In this document: piece after piece, positions 17,287-25,854 of the stretch | How positions within the stretch are numbered: position 1 is the stretch's first letter | Layout: each line of letters begins with the position of its first letter | NCBI GenBank assembly: GCA_964293305.1 | Contig: CAXYYO010000014.1 | Span: 17,042-81,041, forward strand | Source: CALAGJ01 sp964293305 | Lineage (GTDB): Bacteria > Bacteroidota > Bacteroidia > Chitinophagales > Chitinophagaceae | Length of the DNA: 64,000 nucleotides | Reading direction: 5' to 3' | Program-made: the position numbers and the translations under genes | The notes under the pieces: generated by a model | Seen by the model: only the letters and a program-made list of their open reading frames with translations | Told to the model about the DNA's origin: nothing | The model's database searches: none

Positions 17287-18942
17287 ATGTTTTCAAAAAA
17301 TAGCCTCATTGTTTGCTGCTTAATGTGCTTTTCTATAACCACAGTATGTGCACAAACAAAAAAAGAAAAAAAAGCACTCGCAAAGGAAAATACAGTCATA
17401 CAAGCCAATATCCAAAAACATATTTCATACCTAGCAGATGATAAATTAGAAGGTAGAAGAAGCGGCTCTAATGGCGAGCAATTGGCCATGGATTACATAG
17501 AAAAATATTTTAGTACTTATGAATTATTACCCGCAGGAAAAGAAGGCTACATACAGGCATTTGAAATAAATGAAGGGAAAACTTTTACTTCCGCAGAAAA
17601 CTTTTTTAAAATAGCCGACCAACAGTTGAAGCCTGGTGAAGATTATTACCCTTTATCTTTTTCAGGTAATGGGGTTATTTCATCAAACCTTTCTCCTTCT
17701 CTGAGAGAAGATGGACAACCTTGGTTTTTGGATGTTAATGATTTGCTGGAAGAGAATCAAAACAATCCACATTTTGATATCATGGATGCCCTATATAAAG
17801 AAGCAAGTCAATCAGCCAAAACCGCCACTGCGCTAATAATTTACAATAGCGGAAAACTTACTGATAATATTTTATTCAATAAATATGACAGCATTGGGAT
17901 GCTAAAAATTCCTGCCCTTTACATTACCAAAAAAGGAATGAGCAGCTTTATAAAAGATTTAACGGATAACATAGATATTGCATTCGCTGTACATCTAATA
18001 GACCAAAAAAGGGTAGCACATAATGTAGTGGGTTATATCGACAACAATGCACCTACAACAATTATTCTTGGAGCACATTATGATCATTTAGGCTATGGGG
18101 AAGATGGCAATAGTCTAGATGGTGCGGGTAGTATTCACAATGGTGCAGATGATAATGCAAGTGGTACTGCGGCACTCATTGAACTAGCCAGATTATTAAA
18201 AAAATCTCCTTCAAAAAATAACAACTATCTCTTCATGGCTTTCTCTGGAGAAGAGCTTGGGCTACTGGGAAGTAAGTATTGGTTATCCCAACCCTCTTAT
18301 ATCATAAAACCAAACTATATGATCAACATGGACATGGTGGGTAGGTATGAGGATAATCGTAAACTTACAATTGGTGGTTATGGCACATCACCATTTTGGA
18401 GCAATATTTTCTCAGCATTACCACTACATAATGTACAGGTAAAATTTGACAGCAGCGGCTCCGGGCCAAGTGATCATGCAAGTTTTTACAGAAACAATAT
18501 ACCCGTACTCTTCTTTTTTACAAACAGCCATAGTGATTATCACAAAGCATCAGACGATGCAGATAAGATAAATTATACAGGAGAAACTCAAATTATTCAA
18601 ATCATTCAAAACGTTATAAAAGCAGCAGATAGCAAAGGATTGTTTCCCTTTTTACAAACAAAGGATGCTGAAGTAAAAAATGTAAAACTTCCGGTTACCT
18701 TGGGTGTGCTTCCAGACTATGGCTATACGGGTACAGGTATGCGCATAGAAGGTGTGAGTAAAGGTAAAACAGCGGAGCGCATTGGTTTACAAGCAGGTGA
18801 TGTACTCTTACAAATTGGCGAATATAAATTTGTGGATGTACAAACATATATGACCACACTACAACATTTTCACAAAGGAGACACCACAACTATACACTTC
18901 AAACGTGGAGAAAAAGAAATGATTCAAGAATTTACATTTTAA
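17287..18942 (+). CDS. Exported M28-family zinc aminopeptidase with C-terminal PDZ domain
   Basis: 551 residues: signal peptide (1-22), an N-terminal segment with an inserted apical (PA-like) region (about 90-245), and the M28 catalytic core with di-zinc ligands in GAHYDHLG (H264), NGADDNASG (D288), SGEELGLLGS (E322-E323), NMDMVGR (D349) and a final His in SHSDYHKASDD. A PDZ domain occupies about 455-551. It should trim N-terminal residues from peptides in the periplasm or outside the cell. The aminotransferase gene starts eight bases after its stop, so the two are co-transcribed. Confidence 0.93.
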   Translation: MFSKNSLIVCCLMCFSITTVCAQTKKEKKALAKENTVIQANIQKHISYLADDKLEGRRSGSNGEQLAMDYIEKYFSTYELLPAGKEGYIQAFEINEGKTFTSAENFFKIADQQLKPGEDYYPLSFSGNGVISSNLSPSLREDGQPWFLDVNDLLEENQNNPHFDIMDALYKEASQSAKTATALIIYNSGKLTDNILFNKYDSIGMLKIPALYITKKGMSSFIKDLTDNIDIAFAVHLIDQKRVAHNVVGYIDNNAPTTIILGAHYDHLGYGEDGNSLDGAGSIHNGADDNASGTAALIELARLLKKSPSKNNNYLFMAFSGEELGLLGSKYWLSQPSYIIKPNYMINMDMVGRYEDNRKLTIGGYGTSPFWSNIFSALPLHNVQVKFDSSGSGPSDHASFYRNNIPVLFFFTNSHSDYHKASDDADKINYTGETQIIQIIQNVIKAADSKGLFPFLQTKDAEVKNVKLPVTLGVLPDYGYTGTGMRIEGVSKGKTAERIGLQAGDVLLQIGEYKFVDVQTYMTTLQHFHKGDTTTIHFKRGEKEMIQEFTF

Positions 18943-18950
18943 TAGTTTCC

Positions 18951-19802
18951 ATGCAAAGATGGGTATTGTATAATAATAAATTTTTCGCCCACGGCGAATC
19001 AATATTTGCTGCTGATAGCAGGGCGTATAGATATGGCGATGGTTTTTTTGAAACCATGAAATGTGTGAACGGAAAAATTGTTTTGGAGTCTTTTCATGCA
19101 GAAAGATTTTTTAAAACACTTGAACTACTCCAATTTGAAAAACCAGCTCTACTGCATACTACTTCCCTTTTTGAACAGGTGAATAAACTCCTAAAAAAAA
19201 ATAACCATTCCAAACTAAGTAGAGTTCGATTATCAGTATCAAGAGGCAGAGGAGGTTTATATGATCCTGAAAATCATCATCCAAATATCCTAATCGAAAG
19301 CTACCCCTTATCCATTGAAAAAATTGCGTTTAATAGCAATGGTCTTGTAGCAGGTATTTATAGAGATGCCATAAAATCGGTAGATCAATTTTCACACCTT
19401 AAATCCAATAATTATTTATGCTATGCCATGGCTGCCTTGCATGCCAAAAAAGTCCATTGGAACGAGGCATTTATCTGTAATGCTAATGGAAATATTGCTG
19501 ATGCCACCATTGCTAACATATTTACTGTAAAAGACGGCATTGTTAGCACTCCAGCGCTAAACGAAGGCTGTATAGATGGTGTAATGCGCAGACACCTCAT
19601 TGAAAAATTAAGGGAACAAAATATACCCATCAGAGCATCAATTATTACTCCTGAATATTTAAGCGAAGCAGAGGAAGTTTTTGTAACAAATGCTATCAGT
19701 GGAGTAAGGTGGATAAAACAAATTGAAAATAATAACTATACAAATAGCTTTTCAGCGTGGCTATATGAAACATGTATCAAGCCATTCCACGAAAAATATT
19801 AA
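18951..19802 (+). CDS. Class IV PLP-dependent aminotransferase (PabC/IlvE-like)
   Basis: 283 residues with fold-type IV features: SRAYRYGDGFFETM near residues 23-36, SHLKSNNYLCYAMA with the PLP lysine (about K152), and EGCIDGVMRRHLIEKL and TNAISGVRWI at the C-terminus. Candidates are 4-amino-4-deoxychorismate lyase (PabC, folate), branched-chain or D-amino-acid aminotransferase. The short length and single-copy context fit PabC-like proteins, but no folate genes are adjacent, so the reaction is left open. It sits directly behind the M28 peptidase gene. Confidence 0.85.
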   Translation: MQRWVLYNNKFFAHGESIFAADSRAYRYGDGFFETMKCVNGKIVLESFHAERFFKTLELLQFEKPALLHTTSLFEQVNKLLKKNNHSKLSRVRLSVSRGRGGLYDPENHHPNILIESYPLSIEKIAFNSNGLVAGIYRDAIKSVDQFSHLKSNNYLCYAMAALHAKKVHWNEAFICNANGNIADATIANIFTVKDGIVSTPALNEGCIDGVMRRHLIEKLREQNIPIRASIITPEYLSEAEEVFVTNAISGVRWIKQIENNNYTNSFSAWLYETCIKPFHEKY

Positions 19803-19855
19803 AATTAATCTTAAAGTGCAATAGGGAAAAAATATATATCAATTAAAAGTCAAAC

Positions 19856-21049
19856 CTATCTACTCAGGTACATACTTTTTTCTTTATACAATTGTCTAAA
19901 ATAAGGGTCTCTTAAATCTTTTATAAAACGTATGGCTTCCCCGGTGCTTTTCATTTCTGGGCCTAGCTCTTTACTCACATTAGGGAATTTATTAAAGCTA
20001 AATGCAGGCTCTTTGATAGCAAAACCTTCCAATTTTTTCTCTGTTTCAAGGTCTTTCAGTTTTTGCATGCCGAGCATTACTTTGGTAGCAATATTCAAAT
20101 AAGGAATTTGATAAGCCTTGGCTATAAAAGGAGTAGTACGGCTGGCTCTGGGATTGGCTTCTATCACAAAAACGCTGTTTTCTTTTATGGCAAATTGAAT
20201 ATTAATTAAACCCCGTATATCCAAAGCCCTAGCAATTTTTTCTGCATAAAATTCCATGGTCGTTACGAGCATTGGGCTAAGATTGAATGCAGGTAAAACT
20301 GCATTGCTATCCCCGCTATGTATTCCGGCTGGTTCTATATGCTCCATAACACCCATAACATGAAACGTATCGCCATCAAAAATCCCATCAATTTCTGCCT
20401 CCTGGCACCTATCTAAGAAATGATCTATAAGTATTTTATTGTCTGGAATATGTTTTAATAAACTGATAACTGCCTTTTCCAGTTCTTCATCATTAATCAC
20501 AATACGCATACGCTGACCACCAAGCACATAGCTGGGTCTTATTAATACAGGATATCCAACTTGCTGGGCCACTTCTATAGCTTCGTCAGCAGTGTAAGCA
20601 GTGCCATAGTGTGGATAGGGAATGTTCAACTCCTTTAGCAAATCACTGAATCTACCTCTGTCCTCTGCTATATCCATATTATCGAAGGAAGTACCGATGA
20701 TTGGAATTCCTTTTTCATGTAGCTTTTTGGCCAGTTTAAGTGCTGTTTGTCCACCAAGTTGTACAATTACACCGTCTGGCTTTTCTAATTCAATAATTTC
20801 CCAAAGATGCTCCCAATAAACAGGTTCAAAATACAGCTTATCGGCCATATCAAAATCAGTGCTAACAGTTTCTGGATTACAATTAACCATTATTGCTTCA
20901 AAACCACATTCCTTTATGGCTAATAAGCCATGTACACAGCAATAATCAAATTCAATACCCTGGCCAATTCTATTGGGTCCACTGCCTAATACTATTATCT
21001 TTTTCTTAATGGACGAAATGGATTCATTACTTATTATAGCTGTACTCAT
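19856..21049 (-). CDS. carB: Stand-alone C-terminal half of carbamoyl-phosphate synthase large chain
   Basis: 397 residues matching only the second half of CarB: GSGPNRIGQGIEFDYCCVHG near residue 22 begins the pre-ATP-grasp domain, followed by the ATP-grasp region (VLIRPSYVLGGQRMRIV, IQFAIKENSVFVIEANPRAS), ending in FRQLYKEKSMYLSR. This half makes carbamoyl phosphate from carbamate and ATP. The first half (bicarbonate phosphorylation) is absent. The N-terminus MSTAIISNESISS still resembles the linker of full-length CarB. A -7 box precedes the ATG, and no CarB-like frame lies upstream, so this is a true separate start, not a sequencing frameshift. The end is at the normal place for Bacteroidota CarB, which I recall as lacking the allosteric domain. 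Confidence 0.85.
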   Translation of the reverse strand: MSTAIISNESISSIKKKIIVLGSGPNRIGQGIEFDYCCVHGLLAIKECGFEAIMVNCNPETVSTDFDMADKLYFEPVYWEHLWEIIELEKPDGVIVQLGGQTALKLAKKLHEKGIPIIGTSFDNMDIAEDRGRFSDLLKELNIPYPHYGTAYTADEAIEVAQQVGYPVLIRPSYVLGGQRMRIVINDEELEKAVISLLKHIPDNKILIDHFLDRCQEAEIDGIFDGDTFHVMGVMEHIEPAGIHSGDSNAVLPAFNLSPMLVTTMEFYAEKIARALDIRGLINIQFAIKENSVFVIEANPRASRTTPFIAKAYQIPYLNIATKVMLGMQKLKDLETEKKLEGFAIKEPAFSFNKFPNVSKELGPEMKSTGEAIRFIKDLRDPYFRQLYKEKSMYLSR

Positions 21050-21065
21050 CTTTTTTGGGATTGTG

Positions 21066-21073
21066 CAAAAGTA
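21066..21073 (-). promoter_or_regulatory. -7 promoter box of the carB half gene
   Basis: The minus strand reads TACTTTTG, an exact TAnnTTTG match, 16 bases before the ATG at 21049. It supports independent transcription of the half gene. Confidence 0.55.
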
Positions 21074-21462
21074 AAGTGGACTGTGTTACAAAATGCAGCA
21101 AGTATTAAATTTGTATCACATATTTATTTTGAATGAATATGAGGATTCAGAAGTTAAATCGATGGGCAAAAAATAGTGCATACCTTAAATTTTACCCAAT
21201 TAATAGAATCAGAATAGACTAAAAATCAAAATTTTTTACACCTCAGCGCATCACCTCCTACAACAGCTTTTTTTAAGCTTCGCACTTTGTGCAAAAAATA
21301 AAATGCAGTATTGATGTAGTCGTGATGTAGCTAAAAAGCAATAAAATTGGCATCAATCAGAAATTGTAGTAGTAGAGTTGGGTGCAAAAATTTGGCTTAA
21401 TCTGCATGTGAGATTTATTTTTGCTACGGAGATTTTTATACATCAGCTATTTATTTGTTGCC

Positions 21463-21556
21463 ATTTTGACATTCATAATTACACAAATGAATTATGAATG
21501 TCAAGATCAGAGATGATCAAAACTTTTTGGCATATCAATAATAACTTGGTTATTAT
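21463..21556. repeat. Cluster of three inverted repeats in a gene-free stretch
   Basis: TTGACATTCATAATT (21466-21480) and AATTATGAATGTCAA (21490-21504) are perfect 15-bp inverted copies around a nine-base loop, extendable to 18 pairs with one wobble. They are followed by GATCA-GAGA-TGATC (21505-21518) and by ATAATAAC-TTG-GTTATTAT (21538-21556). No T-run follows. The 21074-21684 gap holds no convincing gene. These may be regulator sites for the gene at 21685, a structured RNA or a relic. Confidence 0.7.
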
Positions 21557-21684
21557 CAAACTTCACGATTGTAACGCCGAATAATTACCTATAAAAACTG
21601 ATGCACGATTTGTATGTGCATAAATTGCTATCTATGGAAAATAGATTCTATACGTAAACTATTTTTCATCATAAAAAACAAAAA

Positions 21685-24036
21685 ATGAAACAGATCTATC
21701 CGTTCCTTATCAGCATGGTGCTATTTTGCATTGGCGCAAATGCGCAAAATGTATTTACTGACAACTATGCTCCCGGTGTAACTTTTGTAGATTTTGGAGG
21801 CGCTACAAACACCATATCTATTGATGCTACAGAGGCACAAAGTGGCACATCCTCTTTCAAAGCAGTTGTTCCTGCTGGTGGATATACAGGTGGTGCATTT
21901 TCAAATTCGACTCCACAAAACTTAAGTGCTTATAATTGTGTGAGCTTTTGGGTGAAGGGAAGTCAGTCAGCAACTTTAAATGTTGCCGGCTTGGGTAACA
22001 ATGGTATCTCGGCTGCATTTTTTACAGAATATTACAATATTGCTGTAACCACTTCTTGGACAAAAGTAATCATACCAATTCCTGATCCTGCAAAGCTAAT
22101 AAATGAAACAGGTATGTTTCATTGGGCCGAAGGTTCAGATGAAGGCACTTATTTATTGTGGTTTGATGAAATAAAATATGAAAACTTAAATAGTTCAATA
22201 ATCGGAACCCCCACTGCGGCATTTGCTACAGAAACAATTGCCAAAGGAATTGGTGACACATTTTCTCCAAATGGCGTTACTTGTTCATTCCCCGTAAATA
22301 GTGTATCACAAACCTTAAACCCCTCAAAACTATACTTTACTTTTACCAGTTCAAATACTGGCGTGGCCACTTTTGACAACGCCACTGCAACAGGTACAGC
22401 AGTAGGGTCAGGTTCTTCTAACATTACTGGAGCTTTAGGAAGTACTGTAGCTGGTGGAGTTCTAACTGTAAATGTAGCAGCAGCATCAGACCCTACAGTA
22501 GCAGCACCAACTCCTACTCAGAGTGCCGCAAGTGTTATATCAATGTTTAGCAATGCATATACAAATGTTCCAGTTGACACATGGTCTGCTGTATGGGATG
22601 CTGCAGATGTAGCAGATGTGCAAGTAGCAGGAAACGATACAAAAAAATATACAAATTTAAACTTCTGTGGTGTTGAGTTTACTTCTTCTCCAATTGATGC
22701 TACAAATATGGATTATTATCATGTGGATGTATGGACACCAAACGCTAGTTTTTTCAATATAAAATTAGTTGATTTTGGACCAGATGGTAGCTATGCAGGT
22801 GGAGATGATTCGGAATCTGAATTGTCATTTACACCCGGACTTAATAATTGGGTGAGCATTGATATACCATTAAGTAACTTTACTGGCCTTGCATCTAGAG
22901 CACATCTTGCTCAGATGATTTATGTATCAAATGGTAGTAAAGTGTATGTTGATAATGTATTCTATTATAAAACAGCATCATTACCAACTGCTTCTGTTTC
23001 AGGAACTGCTTCAGTTTGTAAAAATGCAACAGCTCCAAATGTAACTTTTACAGGTGCAAATGGTACTGCTCCATATACTTTTACTTATAAAATAAATGGT
23101 GGTGCGAATCTTACTGCTACTACCACATCTGGTAATTCTGTAAATGTGGCTGCATCTACTTCTACTGTAGGATCATTTGTGTACAGTTTAGTAAGTGTGA
23201 GCGATGCAACTAGTGCTTCTCAAGCACAAACAGGTAGTGCTACCATTACTGTAAATGCTTTACCTACTGCTACAATTACAGCATCAGCATCTACAACAAA
23301 TGTTTGCCCTGGTAAAACAGTAAAACTTACAGCAAATACAAGCACAAGCTATCTATGGAATACGGGTGCAACCACTAAAAGTATTACAGTAAGTGCAGCT
23401 GGTACATACAATGTACAAGTAACAAATGCAAATGGCTGTAGCACAACTTCTGCAAACACGGTAGTTACCTATTTAGGCTGCGCCAAACCAACCGGTTTAA
23501 CATCTACCAATGTTACAAGTACAAGTGCAAAACTGAACTGGTCTGCAGTAACTTGTGCTGTAGGTTATCAGTACGAAATACGCAAGGGAACATCAGGAGC
23601 ATATACACCTGCACAAACTACTGGTATCACTAAGACTATTACAGGATTAATGCCAAGTTCGCTTTACCAGTGGAGGGTTATTACTGCTTGTAAAATAACA
23701 CCTGATACTATTACCAGCCCGGGTTATTCTACAGTGTCTACATTTACTACAGCAGCTGCACCTTCAGCATTAGCTGGAGTAAAAAATATGAATGTTTACC
23801 CAAATCCAAGCAATGGCAAGTTTGAGGTTAGCATTCAGACATCAAATAAAATAGATAAAGCTATTATTACTATTTCAACTTTAATGGGTAAAGCTTTAGC
23901 TACATATTCTGCTAATAATAATAATGGTGAAATTAAATTGCAGATTATTAATAATCAGTTGCCAGGTGGTGCATATATGATCAGCTATCAGGTGGGTCAG
24001 GAAATCGGAAATATGATACTTAATATAAATCAATAA
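21685..24036 (+). CDS. Multi-domain secreted T9SS cargo with two carbohydrate-binding-like modules
   Basis: 783 residues. Signal peptide (1-20); a jelly-roll, CBM-like module (about 22-172, with VSFWVKGSQSATLNV and WFDEIKYEN); a BIG2-like Ig domain (about 185-265); a second jelly-roll module (about 285-430, with MDYYHVDVWTP and VYVDNVFYYK); Ig-like/SprB-like repeats (about 435-595); an FN3 domain (about 599-690); and a T9SS type A domain (about 696-783, NVYPNPSNGKFEVSI). No catalytic domain is seen, so a polysaccharide-binding surface adhesin is the best reading. It has its own terminator. Confidence 0.82.
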   Translation: MKQIYPFLISMVLFCIGANAQNVFTDNYAPGVTFVDFGGATNTISIDATEAQSGTSSFKAVVPAGGYTGGAFSNSTPQNLSAYNCVSFWVKGSQSATLNVAGLGNNGISAAFFTEYYNIAVTTSWTKVIIPIPDPAKLINETGMFHWAEGSDEGTYLLWFDEIKYENLNSSIIGTPTAAFATETIAKGIGDTFSPNGVTCSFPVNSVSQTLNPSKLYFTFTSSNTGVATFDNATATGTAVGSGSSNITGALGSTVAGGVLTVNVAAASDPTVAAPTPTQSAASVISMFSNAYTNVPVDTWSAVWDAADVADVQVAGNDTKKYTNLNFCGVEFTSSPIDATNMDYYHVDVWTPNASFFNIKLVDFGPDGSYAGGDDSESELSFTPGLNNWVSIDIPLSNFTGLASRAHLAQMIYVSNGSKVYVDNVFYYKTASLPTASVSGTASVCKNATAPNVTFTGANGTAPYTFTYKINGGANLTATTTSGNSVNVAASTSTVGSFVYSLVSVSDATSASQAQTGSATITVNALPTATITASASTTNVCPGKTVKLTANTSTSYLWNTGATTKSITVSAAGTYNVQVTNANGCSTTSANTVVTYLGCAKPTGLTSTNVTSTSAKLNWSAVTCAVGYQYEIRKGTSGAYTPAQTTGITKTITGLMPSSLYQWRVITACKITPDTITSPGYSTVSTFTTAAAPSALAGVKNMNVYPNPSNGKFEVSIQTSNKIDKAIITISTLMGKALATYSANNNNGEIKLQIINNQLPGGAYMISYQVGQEIGNMILNINQ

Positions 24037-24058
24037 ACATAGTACCCCCCCTTTGTTT

Positions 24059-24087
24059 GGGCCGCCTCATAAGGGCGGCCTTTTTTT
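24059..24087 (+). terminator. Intrinsic terminator of the CBM-like T9SS gene
   Basis: GGCCGCC pairs perfectly with GGCGGCC around TCATAAG and runs into seven T. Confidence 0.92.
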
Positions 24088-24212
24088 ATTTGTCTGTAAG
24101 GAGAAATCTAAGCCATCTCATCTATCTATACTATTTCACTCTCAGATAAACTGATAAAACATTGAGTGCTTTTTCATTTTGACTTAGGCGATGCAATTGA
24201 AATATATTATAA

Positions 24213-24350
24213 AGCCGAAAAGCTGCATATACACATGCATTTGAGAATGATGTTTGACTTTTAAAAAGTTTACTATTTCTTCAATCAAAAATTAACCTCA
24301 ACCACTTATCTATATTGCATTTTAACTTTTCATATCAAAGTCATTTGCAG
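24213..24350 (-). repeat. Dispersed repeat, copy C (inverted relative to copies A and B)
   Basis: The reverse complement of this stretch aligns with 49166-49306 over about 140 bases with high identity by eye; shared blocks include ATGAAAAGTT, GCAATATAGATAAGTG, GTTGAGG/TTTGAGG and TTCTCAAATGCAT. Internal ends AATGACTTT (24345-24337) and AAAGTCAAA (24261-24253) form imperfect inverted termini. No reading frame is conserved. It lies between the terminators of two converging genes. Confidence 0.75.
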
Positions 24351-24530
24351 CATATAGGTACAGCGCATTAGTGCAAAATTTCGTATACTTATAAAACGCA
24401 AGTCATTGCTATGGTTTAAAACAAATTTAATCCAACAACAAAATTTTTGTGAATGGAATTTTTTACAAAAAGCAAGTGCAATTAGATATAAAAGAATAAA
24501 AAGAATAAGAGAATTAACCCCCTAAATGTA

Positions 24531-24560
24531 AAAAGGCATCCAATTTAATAGAGTGCCTTT
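24531..24560 (-). terminator. Terminator for the small barrel gene pair (minus strand)
   Basis: On the minus strand AAAGGCAC and ATGCCTTT pair (one wobble) around a 12-14 base loop and are followed by a T-rich run. It lies 29 bases beyond the stop at 24589. Confidence 0.65.
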
Positions 24561-24588
24561 AAATAATGCTTTTCAGCTAACAGAGTTT

Positions 24589-25074
24589 CTAGAAGGTATA
24601 TCTGATAGAAAGCCCACCCCAGCCAGCTTCAAGGTAATTATATCCAGTAAAATTATATGATGGTTGCCAATCAGCACTAAGGTTAATTGGTGCTCCTGTA
24701 AACTTAAAATCAAGACCAAGCACTCCATCTACACCTATAGTTGTATTTTGATTTTTATTTGGGTTATCAATTTTCCATTGATTGCTGTAAGCACCTATAT
24801 GTGCACCAAAACCAGCATACCATTTTAATCCTTCTACACCATTTATATCACCATGAAATTCATAAAGACCTGTTAATCTATACCCATCTTCCCATAAATA
24901 TAACAAACCTTCAATAGCACGGTCTTCCTGCAAAAAATGTTTTAATGTTAAACCTGATGGATAGAATTTAATTCCGACTGCCGTCGTATAATCGCTTTCT
25001 AAGTTTTGTGCTTTTAAATTTGAAAATGAGACTAATGTGAAAACAAGTATAAAAAGTTTTTTTACTTTGATCAT
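24589..25074 (-). CDS. Small exported outer-membrane beta-barrel-like protein (paralogue 1)
   Basis: 161 residues with a signal peptide (1-22, ending NLKAQ) and about eight amphipathic strands (IKFYPSGLTLKHFL, RLTGLYEFHG, WYAGFGAHIG, LGLDFKFTG, PSYNFTGYN), ending in a final strand GGLSIRYTF that fits barrel insertion. It is clearly related to the gene 20 bases upstream (same length, strand order and GGLxxxY end), so the two arose by tandem duplication. The family has no known function that I can name. Confidence 0.75.
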   Translation of the reverse strand: MIKVKKLFILVFTLVSFSNLKAQNLESDYTTAVGIKFYPSGLTLKHFLQEDRAIEGLLYLWEDGYRLTGLYEFHGDINGVEGLKWYAGFGAHIGAYSNQWKIDNPNKNQNTTIGVDGVLGLDFKFTGAPINLSADWQPSYNFTGYNYLEAGWGGLSIRYTF

Positions 25075-25094
25075 ATTTATTATTTAAATTTTAT

Positions 25095-25562
25095 TTAACG
25101 TTTTAATATATATTGTAATGTTAACCCACCGTATGACGATTGAACAGCCGGTTTGCCAACCAAGGTAATACCAGGTTGCCAATTTATTCCTGCGGACAAA
25201 GGTATCTTAAGAAATGAATATTGTACACCCAAACTTCCAACTAAACCAAAGCCTAATCCGACGGTAGTCTCTTTTCCTTCCAGAGACTTATTCCACCAGG
25301 CTTGCACTCCTGGTCCGGCAAGCCAGGTCAATTGTGGCGTGTTTTCAAAACTGATAAAATGAAATGTATAGAAACCTCCTACACGAAAATAATTAGGATC
25401 TATGCCAACAAAAAAATCAATACTATTCTGCTCAGTTACAAATTGAGCATAGTAAACTGATAGATCAAATGGAAATTGCAGCCCTAATGCTTGCTTATAT
25501 TGAGTTTGAGCTGACAGATTCAAGCCAAAAACTAAAAAAATCGAACTAATTAGGTATTTCAT
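25095..25562 (-). CDS. Small exported outer-membrane beta-barrel-like protein (paralogue 2)
   Basis: 155 residues, signal peptide (1-18, ending NLSAQ) and strands parallel to its neighbour (LGLQFPFDLSVYYAQFV, FRVGGFYTFH, WLAGPGVQAWW, LGVQYSFLKIPLSAGINWQP, GGLTLQYILKR). It is first in a two-gene unit; its stop is 20 bases before the next ATG. The 292-base gap upstream (25563-25854) shows no gene. Confidence 0.75.
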   Translation of the reverse strand: MKYLISSIFLVFGLNLSAQTQYKQALGLQFPFDLSVYYAQFVTEQNSIDFFVGIDPNYFRVGGFYTFHFISFENTPQLTWLAGPGVQAWWNKSLEGKETTVGLGFGLVGSLGVQYSFLKIPLSAGINWQPGITLVGKPAVQSSYGGLTLQYILKR

Positions 25563-25854
25563 TAAGACTTCTCCGGGTAGGCTTTTTTATTTATTTTTAT
25601 TAGCATGAAACGTACCAAAGCACCATTTATGTATTTATCTCAAAAAAAATATTTTAAATCAATTATAAAAGTTGCCAAACTGAGATTATAAATTGACGTA
25701 GTGTGAAAACATGCAACACTTAAATATTTACTCTATGATTTATACATAAAACTTTATAAAAACATACTGTGTGCTTTACTATCATCGATTACTAGAAAAA
25801 AATCTATACAAACCATACTTTGCAACTATTTTAGTAATAACAAATATCTTTTCA

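Noticed and set aside
21240..21400. Minus-strand LIDANFIAF resembling a PIN-domain toxin start
   Set aside because: A stop follows after the F, the remaining acidic PIN residues are absent, and the match is only a few residues.
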